Positions 56,897 through 64,000 of a stretch of 64,000 nt of DNA are shown here, in pieces (the stretch's first letter is position 1; each line of letters begins with the position of its first letter). Below the pieces are notes generated by a model that was not told the DNA's origin, ran no database searches, and was given only the letters and a program-made list of their open reading frames with translations. Source of the stretch: Christensenella timonensis (lineage in GTDB: Bacteria > Bacillota > Clostridia > Christensenellales > Christensenellaceae); contig NZ_FLKP01000002.1 of the NCBI RefSeq assembly GCF_900087015.1, forward strand, positions 1,054,001-1,118,000. The letters are read 5' to 3'. Made by a program: the position numbers and the translations under genes.

Positions 56897-58555
56897 ATGG
56901 ATGCAATGTATATGACGTGGGTAGTAATTTCGACATATCTGGTGTTTGGATCAGTCATCGCCGGGGCTGTACTATCTATGATAGCACAGGTGAAATATAT
57001 CCATATCATGCAGCTTGAGAGCTATCAGAACGAAGGGTTCTTAAACCGACTGAAGGAAAACCGCAGGAAGCTTTTGATGCCGCCGATGTTTCTCGGATGG
57101 ATCACGCTGGTGGGCTATTTCTTCTGGTCTTTGCTCGCGACGGCAGGCTCTGCCAATATTGGATTCTTTATCGCCTGCCTTGCCTGCTATGGCGCCGCCT
57201 TTGTATTCACAATTTGGTATATCGTCAAGTCGCGCAAAGGGGAAGCCAAAAAACCGTTGGTTTTTACCGCGCGGGTCAAGCGCCTGATCCTGTGCGAAAT
57301 CATTTTATATGCGGTCATTTGCTGCGTGATCCTGTTTGTCCCCTATATAAACTTTTTCCTGCCGCCGTTCGGGTATTTGGTTTTCATGATCCTGATGCCT
57401 TATATGACGCCGCTGGCGGTTAAGATCATGACGCCCGCCGAAAACAGGGTCAAGAACAGGTTCTTAAGCGAGGCAAAACGGAAGATCGACGCAAGGAACG
57501 ACCTAATCAAGATCGGTATCACAGGCAGCTATGGCAAGACGAGCGTGAAATTTATTTTGGGGACGATCTTAAAACAGAAATACAATACGCTGGTGCCGCC
57601 GCAGAGCTACAATACACCCATGGGCTTAACGCGTGTGATCCGCGAGCAGATGACGGACGCAAATGAGGTGTTCATTGCGGAAATGGGCGCGCGGCACGTG
57701 GGGGACATTGCGGAGCTTGTCGACCTTGTGCATCCGCAGATGGGTATTTTGACCTCCGTTGGGCCGCAGCATCTGGAAACATTTTACAACATCGAAAATA
57801 TCGTCAAAACAAAATACGAGTTGATCGCGGGGCTGCCCAAGGACACGGGCGTTGCGTTTTTCAACGGCGACAACGAATACTGCCGCGCGCTTTATGAAAA
57901 TACGGAGATACACAAGAAGATCCTGTACGCGATGGATTATGAAGGAGAAGCTGACGTGCGCGCAAAGGATATTGCGTTTTCCGCGGAAGGCAGCACGTTT
58001 ACGGTCGAATGTGCGCAGGGGGAATTTACCTGCACAACGAAGCTTTTGGGGCGGCACAATATCCTCAATATCTGCGGATGTATCGCGGTCGCGCTGGAAT
58101 TGGGGCTCACGGTGGAGCAGATCCGGCAGGGTGTGCTTCAGGCGCCGCCTGTGGAGCACAGATTGCAGATCGTACCCACAAGCAACGGGATCACGGTGAT
58201 CGACGACGCTTTCAATGCCAATCCGGCAGGGACGCGCGCGGCGCTCGATGTGCTGAAGTGTTTCAGCGGACAGCGCTTTGTGGTAACGCCGGGACTGGTA
58301 GAGCTCGGGGAGCGCGAAGCACAGGAAAATTTTGAGCTTGGCGAAGCGATGGCGCAGGTAGCGACGTATGCGTTCCTGATCGGGCCAAAGCATACGAAGC
58401 CTATCTATGAAGGGCTTGTGCGCAGCGGCTTCGCAGCGGACAATATCTATGTGGCAAAGACGCTGGGTGAAGCGACGAATGTCATGGGACACCTGACAAA
58501 GCCGGGCGATGTGATTTTGTTTGAAAATGACCTGCCCGACCATTATAATGAATAG
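56897..58555 (+). CDS. murF: MurF-like Mur ligase with N-terminal membrane domain
   Basis: A 552-residue protein in two parts. Residues about 1-180 hold four or five membrane segments (VISTYLVFGSVIAGAVLSMI, then others near 60, 85, 125 and 150). The rest is a Mur ligase: P-loop GITGSYGKTSVKFIL, central MGARHVGDIAELV, and the MurF-type DDAFNANPAGTRAAL. MurF adds D-Ala-D-Ala to UDP-MurNAc-tripeptide. The usual N-terminal substrate-binding domain of MurF is not apparent, being replaced by the membrane region. The next wall gene, ddl, makes its D-Ala-D-Ala substrate. It may be the MurF of this organism or a variant acting at the membrane. Confidence 0.85.
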   Translation: MDAMYMTWVVISTYLVFGSVIAGAVLSMIAQVKYIHIMQLESYQNEGFLNRLKENRRKLLMPPMFLGWITLVGYFFWSLLATAGSANIGFFIACLACYGAAFVFTIWYIVKSRKGEAKKPLVFTARVKRLILCEIILYAVICCVILFVPYINFFLPPFGYLVFMILMPYMTPLAVKIMTPAENRVKNRFLSEAKRKIDARNDLIKIGITGSYGKTSVKFILGTILKQKYNTLVPPQSYNTPMGLTRVIREQMTDANEVFIAEMGARHVGDIAELVDLVHPQMGILTSVGPQHLETFYNIENIVKTKYELIAGLPKDTGVAFFNGDNEYCRALYENTEIHKKILYAMDYEGEADVRAKDIAFSAEGSTFTVECAQGEFTCTTKLLGRHNILNICGCIAVALELGLTVEQIRQGVLQAPPVEHRLQIVPTSNGITVIDDAFNANPAGTRAALDVLKCFSGQRFVVTPGLVELGEREAQENFELGEAMAQVATYAFLIGPKHTKPIYEGLVRSGFAADNIYVAKTLGEATNVMGHLTKPGDVILFENDLPDHYNE

Positions 58556-58735
58556 GGAGCGTCGCTGGAACCTATGGTTCGGCTAACGACGCCACGGCAA
58601 GGGATGCCCATGGGCGCAAGCCGCAGGCGGCGCGAGAAGGGGAACAGCCTGCTGCCCAGATGCTACGCGAATGCGTTGTGTCAGACGTGCATGGCAGGTA
58701 CGGTAATGACATGAAGTATAAAATTTGCTGAGAGG
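58556..58735 (+). ncRNA. GC-rich structured intergenic element (candidate RNA)
   Basis: Between murF and ddl lie about 180 bases, more GC-rich than usual for intergenic DNA here, with nested complementary parts: GCGTCG/CGACGC enclosing GAACC-TAT-GGTTC, GCCCATGGGC, GCCGC/GCGGC, GCAGGC/GCCTGC and ACGC-GAAT-GCGT. I cannot match it to a known riboswitch, T-box, RNase P, tmRNA or 6S RNA. A plus frame runs through it from murF but looks non-coding. Leader of ddl or independent RNA are both possible. Confidence 0.4.
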
Positions 58736-58745
58736 TAATTTATAT

Positions 58746-59915
58746 ATGAAAAAAAATATGGCGGTGTTCTTTGGAGGCAGGAGCGTAGAGCACGATGTCT
58801 CCATCATCACCGGAAACCAGATCATCGAAAATGCGGACAAGGAAAAATATAACGTGTTTCCCGTTTATATTGCGCGCAACGGCCAGTGGTTTTGCGGCGA
58901 TGTGCTCCGCGATACGCAGTACTATAAAGATTTTGACCCGAACGACAAAAAGCTGACCAAAGTCTATTTGGAACCGCACCCGACCAAGGAGCTGAAATAC
59001 GCGACTAAATTCGGGACAAAGGTATTTGCGCAGATCGACGTGGCGATGCTGGCGATGCACGGCATGCATGGCGAGGACGGCACGCTGCAGGGCCTGATGG
59101 AGCTTGCGGACATCCCGTATTCCAGCGCGGGCGTGACGGGAAGCGCGACAGGCATGGATAAGATCGTCATGAAGTGCGCTTTTAGGGGCGCGGGGCTTCC
59201 GGTATTGCCGGCGGTGTATTTCGAGCGCAGCGCCTTCCGCGCCGATCCGCAAGCGGTGGTCAAAAAGACGGAGGAGGAGATCGGGTATCCGGTATTTGTG
59301 AAGCCGGCGAATCTCGGTTCTTCCATCGGCATCTCCAAAGCCACGAACGCACAGGAGCTTGAAAACGCGCTTGAGATAGCGTTTTCTTATGACCGGCGCG
59401 TACTGGCGGAGCATGCGGTGGAAAATTTGGTGGAGATCAACAGCGCCGTCCTTGGTTATGGCGGCGACGTCAAGGTGAGCCTTTTGGAGCAGCCGATTTC
59501 CTGGCAGGGATTTTTGGACTTTGAAGAAAAATACCTGCGCAGCGAGGGCGCGTCCAAGGGAATGAAGTCGCTTGCGCGCCAGATTCCGGCGCCCATCGAA
59601 AAGGAGCAGACGGACAAGATCGTGCAGATGTCTAAGGAGGTTTTCACGACGCTTGACCTAAAAGGCGTGGTGCGTATCGACTATATCATCGATAAGGATA
59701 CGAACCAGGTCTATGTGAACGAAGTCAATACGATCCCCGGATCTTTCGCATATTATTTGTACGAACCGATGGGCATCCCTTTTCAGGAGCTGATCGACGA
59801 GTGTGTACGCTGCGCGGAGATGCAAATGCGCGACAAACATGACAACAGCTATGCGTTCGATTCCAATATATTGGACAAGATGAAACAGGGCGGGCTAAAA
59901 GGGATCAAGAAGTAA
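58746..59915 (+). CDS. ddl: D-alanine--D-alanine ligase
   Basis: A 389-residue ATP-grasp ligase. [16 protein letters not shown] (Glu of the EHDVS block), [34 protein letters not shown], and [18 protein letters not shown] are the Ddl signatures; FEEKYLR keeps the Ddl-type loop, without a VanA/VanB-type His-containing loop, so D-Ala-D-Ala rather than D-lactate is expected. It supplies the dipeptide used by MurF encoded upstream. ATG 58746 follows GAGAGG; 389 residues is slightly long, with a C-terminal tail. Confidence 0.95.
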   Translation: MKKNMAVFFGGRSVEHDVSIITGNQIIENADKEKYNVFPVYIARNGQWFCGDVLRDTQYYKDFDPNDKKLTKVYLEPHPTKELKYATKFGTKVFAQIDVAMLAMHGMHGEDGTLQGLMELADIPYSSAGVTGSATGMDKIVMKCAFRGAGLPVLPAVYFERSAFRADPQAVVKKTEEEIGYPVFVKPANLGSSIGISKATNAQELENALEIAFSYDRRVLAEHAVENLVEINSAVLGYGGDVKVSLLEQPISWQGFLDFEEKYLRSEGASKGMKSLARQIPAPIEKEQTDKIVQMSKEVFTTLDLKGVVRIDYIIDKDTNQVYVNEVNTIPGSFAYYLYEPMGIPFQELIDECVRCAEMQMRDKHDNSYAFDSNILDKMKQGGLKGIKK

Positions 59916-59946
59916 GCCGCCGGCGAAAAAACAGGAGGAGTTTGCG

Positions 59947-61158
59947 ATGCAGAAAATCAAAATGGCTGTGCCTCTCGTGGAGATGGACGGCGACGAAATG
60001 ACGAGGATCATCTGGGACATGATCAAAAAGAACCTGCTTACCCCCTATATCGACCTGAATACGGAGTACTACGACTTAGGGCTCCCATACAGGGACGAAA
60101 CGGACGACAAGGTTACCTATGATGCGGCGAACGCGATCAAGAAATACGGGGTTGGCGTGAAGTGCGCGACCATCACGCCCAACGCACAGCGTGTGGAAGA
60201 ATATAAACTCAAGGAAATGTACAAGAGCCCCAACGGGACGATCCGTGCGATCCTCGACGGAACGGTGTTCCGTGCCCCTATCGTTGTGGACGGCATTTCT
60301 CCTTCTGTCAAGACGTGGAAAAAACCCATCACCATCGCGCGCCACGCATACGGCGACGTTTACCGCAACACGGAATACCGCGTGAGCGCAAATACGAAAT
60401 TCGAGATGGTATTTGAAACAGACGGCAAGGAAACGCGGCTGCCTGTGTTTGAATACGAGGGCGGCGGTGTTGCGCAGGGGATGTACAACACAGACAAGTC
60501 CATCGGCAGTTTTGCGCGCAGTTGCTTTAACTATGCGATCGACACCAAGCAGGATCTCTGGTTCGCGACGAAGGACACGATCTCCAAGATATACGACCAC
60601 ACGTTCAAGGATATTTTCCAGGAGATCTATGATGGCGAATACAAGGAAAAATTTGAAGCGCTGGGCATCGAATATTTCTATACGCTGATCGACGATGCAG
60701 TCGCGCGCGTGATCCGTTCGGAAGGCGGCTATATCTGGGCGTGCAAAAACTATGACGGAGATGTGATGAGCGACATGGTGGCAACGGCGTTCGGCAGCCT
60801 CGCCATGATGACGTCCGTGCTTGTATCGCCGGACGGCAACTACGAATACGAGGCGGCGCACGGAACGGTGACGCGCCACTATTACAAGCATCTTGAGGGG
60901 GAAGAAACGTCCACCAATTCCATGGCGACAATCTTCGCATGGTCGGGCGCGCTCAAAAAACGCGGCGAATTGGACGGCAACAAGGAACTGGAAGCCTTTG
61001 GCGACGCATTGGAGCGTGCGTCCATCCGTACCATCGAGGAAGGCGTGATGACCAAGGACTTAGCGCTCCTGTGGGAAAAGGAAGAAAAGACGGTCGTCAA
61101 TACGGAAGGTTTTATCAAAGAAGTAGCCAAGAGACTGGATCAAGAATTGAGGGGTTAA
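59947..61158 (+). CDS. icd: NADP-dependent isocitrate dehydrogenase (eukaryote-like type)
   Basis: A 403-residue homodimeric type II isocitrate dehydrogenase. [15 protein letters not shown] near the N terminus, [16 protein letters not shown] (substrate site), HAYGDVYRN and [14 protein letters not shown] match the cytosolic/mitochondrial-like class rather than E. coli Icd. It oxidises isocitrate to 2-oxoglutarate with NADP+, giving glutamate carbon and NADPH. AGGAGG precedes the start. It is followed by a SEC-C protein after six bases. Confidence 0.95.
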   Translation: MQKIKMAVPLVEMDGDEMTRIIWDMIKKNLLTPYIDLNTEYYDLGLPYRDETDDKVTYDAANAIKKYGVGVKCATITPNAQRVEEYKLKEMYKSPNGTIRAILDGTVFRAPIVVDGISPSVKTWKKPITIARHAYGDVYRNTEYRVSANTKFEMVFETDGKETRLPVFEYEGGGVAQGMYNTDKSIGSFARSCFNYAIDTKQDLWFATKDTISKIYDHTFKDIFQEIYDGEYKEKFEALGIEYFYTLIDDAVARVIRSEGGYIWACKNYDGDVMSDMVATAFGSLAMMTSVLVSPDGNYEYEAAHGTVTRHYYKHLEGEETSTNSMATIFAWSGALKKRGELDGNKELEAFGDALERASIRTIEEGVMTKDLALLWEKEEKTVVNTEGFIKEVAKRLDQELRG

Positions 61159-61164
61159 GAAGCA

Positions 61165-61662
61165 ATGAAATTGTACGAACAATGGCAGCAGCTTGCGCAG
61201 ATGGCGCAGACGCCGCAGCAGCAACAGGCGTTTTGGGATGATTATTTTGCGGCGGAAACGCAGGTCTACAAAACGATCCTGGCGGACACCAGCGTCCTGC
61301 ATGAGGGGACGATGGGAGAGGTTGCAGCCAAATTCGATATGGAGCCGGTGGTTTTCTGCGGCTTTATGGACGGGATCAATACCAGCCTGAAAAAAGAGGT
61401 CGATGTTGAAAAGCTGGAGGAAGAAACGCCCATCAAGCTGGACATCGATTTTGAAAAACTTTTTTACAACATGAATGACGCGAAGGCAAAGTGGTTATAC
61501 ACACTAAAGGAATGGGACGGTGTGCTTAGCCAGGAGAAACGCGACGATATCACGCGGCAGTGGCGCATGGCGGGGCAGGCAAAAAGCGAAAAAACGGTGG
61601 GCAGGAACGACCCGTGCCCGTGTGGAAGCGGTAAGAAGTATAAGAAGTGCTGCGGGAAATAG
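61165..61662 (+). CDS. SEC-C motif protein
   Basis: A 165-residue protein with a helical N-terminal part ([20 protein letters not shown]) and a C-terminal SEC-C zinc motif, [20 protein letters not shown], as at the end of SecA. SEC-C-only proteins are frequent but of uncertain function, perhaps in protein export or ribosome contact. It lies between icd and the aldo/keto reductase, with AAG-rich spacing; the start at ATG 61165 is good. Confidence 0.88.
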   Translation: MKLYEQWQQLAQMAQTPQQQQAFWDDYFAAETQVYKTILADTSVLHEGTMGEVAAKFDMEPVVFCGFMDGINTSLKKEVDVEKLEEETPIKLDIDFEKLFYNMNDAKAKWLYTLKEWDGVLSQEKRDDITRQWRMAGQAKSEKTVGRNDPCPCGSGKKYKKCCGK

Positions 61663-61701
61663 CGCGGTATGCGGCTGGCCCGCGGCCAAAAGGAGCGGTG
61701 T

Positions 61702-62637
61702 ATGAAATATTTTAAAGTACCGAATACGAACCTTGAAGTATCCAATGTCGTCATGGGATGTATGCACTTAACGGAGCTTTCAAAGGCGGATGCTCGTAAG
61801 CTTATCGAGACGGCGCAGGAGCAGGGGATCAATTTTTTTGACCACGCCGATATTTACGACGATGGCAAATGCGAGACCCTGTTTGCAGAAGCGGTTGAAA
61901 TGAACGACGACAAGCGCGAGAAAATGATTCTCCAAAGCAAGTGCGGGATCGTAAAATGCCCCGGGGACTGGGCCTATTACGATTTTTCGAGGCAGCATAT
62001 CTTAGAAGCGGTCAAAGGTATCCTGAAGCGGTTAAAAACAGATTATCTGGATGTATTGCTGCTGCACAGGCCGGATACGATGATGCAGCCGGACGAGATC
62101 GCGGAAGCGTTCGATTACCTGCATGCCAAGGGCATGGTGCGTTATTTCGGCGTTTCCAACCAGAACCCCATGCAGATGCAGTTGATCCAGGGATCGGTGA
62201 AGCAGAAGCTTGCGTTCAACCAGCTTCAATTGAGCCTTGCCCATACGCCGCTCATCGATGCGGGCATGTCCGTCAATATGAAGCTTGACCAGAGCACGGA
62301 CAGGGATGGCAGTATCCTTGAGTATTGCAGGCTGAATGAGGTGACGGTACAGGCATGGTCGCCGTTCCAGAAGGGATTCTTTGACGGGCCGTTTTTGGGC
62401 GACAAGGAAAACTATGCGCAGCTTAACCGGGTGATCGACCGCCTGGCGGAAAAATACAGCGTACCGAATACGGCGATCGCCGTCGCGTGGATCACGCGCC
62501 ATCCGGCGAAGATGCAGGTCGTCACGGGGACGACCAAGCGGGCGCGGCTTGCCGATTGCTGCGCAGGGTCGCAGGTACCGCTCACCAAGCAGGAATGGTA
62601 CGAGCTGTATCGGGCGGCAGGGAATATGATCCCGTAA
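61702..62637 (+). CDS. Aldo/keto reductase
   Basis: A 311-residue TIM-barrel NADPH oxidoreductase of the YdhF-like group. The catalytic residues are visible: Asp and Tyr in FFDHADIYDDG, Lys in LQSKCGI, His in VLLLHRPD; GVSNQNPMQMQL lies near the nucleotide site. ATG 61702 follows AAAAGGAG. It reduces sugar or other aldehydes/ketones; the physiological substrate is unknown. A strong terminator follows. Confidence 0.92.
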   Translation: MKYFKVPNTNLEVSNVVMGCMHLTELSKADARKLIETAQEQGINFFDHADIYDDGKCETLFAEAVEMNDDKREKMILQSKCGIVKCPGDWAYYDFSRQHILEAVKGILKRLKTDYLDVLLLHRPDTMMQPDEIAEAFDYLHAKGMVRYFGVSNQNPMQMQLIQGSVKQKLAFNQLQLSLAHTPLIDAGMSVNMKLDQSTDRDGSILEYCRLNEVTVQAWSPFQKGFFDGPFLGDKENYAQLNRVIDRLAEKYSVPNTAIAVAWITRHPAKMQVVTGTTKRARLADCCAGSQVPLTKQEWYELYRAAGNMIP

Positions 62638-62650
62638 ACAAAGACTTGTA

Positions 62651-62686
62651 AAACGGTTCCGCAGTGAAATGCGGAACCGTTTTTTG
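62651..62686 (+). terminator. Intrinsic terminator after the aldo/keto reductase
   Basis: AAACGGTTCCGC pairs with GCGGAACCGTTT and is followed by further T residues. Confidence 0.92.
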
Positions 62687-62733
62687 TCCGACTTTTACGT
62701 GCGGTTTTAAGATGTAAAAAATGTATGTACAAA

Positions 62734-62762
62734 TTGCGCTTTTGGCTTATATGGGATATAAT
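62734..62762 (+). promoter_or_regulatory. Promoter of the last gene
   Basis: TTGCGC at 62734-62739, 17 bases, TATAAT at 62757-62762, 31 bases before the start codon. Confidence 0.65.
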
Positions 62763-62793
62763 GGGAGGCAGTACAGGAAAGCAAGGATAACCA

Positions 62794-64000
62794 ATGTATA
62801 CTGGAATTCCCAAAAAATTACATATGGTATGTGCATGTATGGTTGCGCTGCTCTTTTTGGCAGGTGCATTTTTTCCGGTTATAGGGCATGCTCAGGAAAA
62901 AAAGAATACCATTCGTGTCGCGTATCCGATCCAGCACGGCCTGACCGAGCTTGACGAAAATGGGAATTACAGCGGATATACCTATGAATATTTGCAGGAG
63001 ATCGCGCAGTATACCGGCTGGGATCTCGAATTCGTGCAGTTCGCAGGGGAAGTCGACGAGCAGCTCAACAGTGCCCTGGAAACGGTACAAAGCGGTGAAG
63101 TGGATGTGATGGGCGGTATCGTCTACAATGAGGAACTGGCGAAGATGTACGATTATCCGAGCTATAATTATGGGACGGGATATTCGACACTGAATGTGCT
63201 GGAAGATAACACGAAGATCAATGAGACCAACCTGAAAACACTGGATAATATAAGGATTGCAATCTATGAGAAAGCGGTCACGCGCAATGCCGAGCTGCAG
63301 CAATTTTGCGAGGCCAATGGACTTTCTCCCGAGATTATTTCCTTTGATTCGCTCAAAGGGGCGGAAGACGCGGTCCGCGATGGGCAGGCCGATGCGATGA
63401 TCGGGAATGACCTGACGCCGGTTGAGGGCATGCGCAGCGTCGCAAATTTTGCGCCTAAGCCATATTATTTTATTGCCACAAAAGGGGATACGGAAATCGT
63501 CAATGGCCTTAACGCGGCAATTTTGAAGATCAACGACGCCGATCCGTATTTTGCGACGACGCTTTATGAGAAATACTTCAAAAACGATACGGGTAAGCTG
63601 TATCTTTCAGATGAAGAACAGGAATATGTGCAAAATGCCGGAACCATTCGTGTGGGCGTCACGACGGGGAGGGCGCCTTTTCAATATGTGGACGAGCAAA
63701 GCGGTGAAGCAAAGGGGATTTCGATTGATTTGCTTGATTATATTTCAGAAAGCACGGGGCTTTCCTTTCAAATCGTGACCGCATCGGATTACGATGAACT
63801 GATGCAATTGGTGAATGACGGCGATGTGGAGATGATCGCAGGGATGAACTACGATTACGATACCGCCGCTGAATATGGAGCGGCGTTAACGCGGCCGTTC
63901 ATAACATCGCAGTCTGTGCTTGTCCTCAATAAGAAGGCGGAGAATAGTGATTTGACTGGCAAAAAAGTAGCGGTGGTCGAGGGCACGATCCTGCCGGAGG
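62794..64000 (+). CDS. Exported protein with tandem periplasmic-binding (SBP3) domains, 3' truncated
   Basis: The frame starts at ATG 62794 (AAGGA upstream) and is open to the window edge, at least 402 residues. A signal peptide or membrane helix (about 13-34, ending GHA) is followed by one SBP3-type domain (NTIRVAYPIQHGLTELDENG to about 265) and a second starting GTIRVGVTTGRAPFQYVDEQ near 285. Tandem SBP3 domains are typical of BvgS-type sensor kinases and of GGDEF/EAL or HD-GYP signalling proteins that sense amino acids or similar ligands. The output domain lies outside the window, so the type of signalling protein is unknown. Confidence 0.85.
   Translation, partial: MYTGIPKKLHMVCACMVALLFLAGAFFPVIGHAQEKKNTIRVAYPIQHGLTELDENGNYSGYTYEYLQEIAQYTGWDLEFVQFAGEVDEQLNSALETVQSGEVDVMGGIVYNEELAKMYDYPSYNYGTGYSTLNVLEDNTKINETNLKTLDNIRIAIYEKAVTRNAELQQFCEANGLSPEIISFDSLKGAEDAVRDGQADAMIGNDLTPVEGMRSVANFAPKPYYFIATKGDTEIVNGLNAAILKINDADPYFATTLYEKYFKNDTGKLYLSDEEQEYVQNAGTIRVGVTTGRAPFQYVDEQSGEAKGISIDLLDYISESTGLSFQIVTASDYDELMQLVNDGDVEMIAGMNYDYDTAAEYGAALTRPFITSQSVLVLNKKAENSDLTGKKVAVVEGTILPE

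Noticed and set aside
58583-58840. 85-residue minus-strand frame between murF and ddl
   Set aside because: It overlaps the ddl start, has no ribosome site and a composition that follows from the GC-rich hairpins.
58746-59915. Vancomycin-resistance type D-Ala-D-Lac ligase
   Set aside because: The active-site loop is of the Ddl kind (FEEKYLR), and no vanH or vanX genes are adjacent.

Overview
The window reads as chromosome of an anaerobic Bacillota/Clostridia-type bacterium of medium GC. Pointers are two glycyl radical enzymes with a radical-SAM activase, many ribose-type sugar ABC systems, consensus SigA promoters (TTGACA-N17-TATAAT type, often with an extended TGG -10), strong GGAGG ribosome sites, TTG/GTG starts, FMN riboswitches before ECF S-components, and a Gram-positive set of cell-wall genes. 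A Christensenellaceae-like host is possible but cannot be shown from this sequence alone. No phage, insertion sequence, CRISPR array or rRNA was seen; there are two tRNA-Leu genes.

Layout. (1) 0.2-12.8 kb: a carbohydrate-catabolic region on the plus strand: deoxyribose-phosphate aldolase, an old-yellow-enzyme type flavoprotein, a GntR/UTRA regulator, a complete sugar ABC importer (lipoprotein, double ATPase, two permeases), a SIS-domain sugar-phosphate enzyme, a FucU/RbsD mutarotase, an iron alcohol dehydrogenase and a membrane protein. (2) 12.8-16 kb, minus strand: an AbrB-type regulator with a small ABC-2 exporter, and a second iron alcohol dehydrogenase. (3) 16-27 kb: a heterodimeric ABC exporter pair with a small acidic protein, a YbiT-like ABC-F protein, an FkbM methyltransferase, a MacB-type efflux operon (adaptor, ATPase, permease) and tRNA-Leu(CAA). 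(4) 27-33 kb: a membrane glycosyltransferase, a WecE-like aminotransferase and an ATP-grasp enzyme in one operon; then an ECF sigma factor with a SIMPL lipoprotein.

(5) 33-48.3 kb is the most distinctive part: a SorC-type sugar-sensing regulator, glycyl radical enzyme 1, its activase behind a 200-base leader, a second sugar ABC importer, glycyl radical enzyme 2, a D-lyxose-isomerase-like cupin, a DeoR regulator, an orphan divergent sugar-ABC ATPase and a LacI regulator. Both radical enzymes carry the GCVE motif of C-O/C-N lyases but not the GCVEP form I associate with propanediol, glycerol and choline enzymes. With the importer and isomerase this suggests anaerobic radical dehydration or ring opening of an imported sugar or polyol; the substrate is not determined.

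(6) 48.4-54.4 kb: GIY-YIG protein, flavodoxin-fold protein, tRNA-Leu(GAG), a repeat-bearing membrane protein, an alanine/glycine:cation symporter, and two tandem RibU-like ECF S-components, each behind its own almost identical FMN riboswitch plus terminator. (7) 54.5-62.6 kb: housekeeping: TsaE, TsaB, RimI (tRNA t6A and acetylation), an alpha/beta hydrolase, a membrane-anchored MurF-like ligase, a GC-rich structured intergenic stretch, D-Ala-D-Ala ligase, NADP isocitrate dehydrogenase, a SEC-C protein and an aldo/keto reductase. The window ends inside a gene with tandem periplasmic-binding domains.

All assignments come from reading motifs and context; no database search was run. Starts were chosen from ribosome sites and family length, and may differ by a few codons from other annotations.
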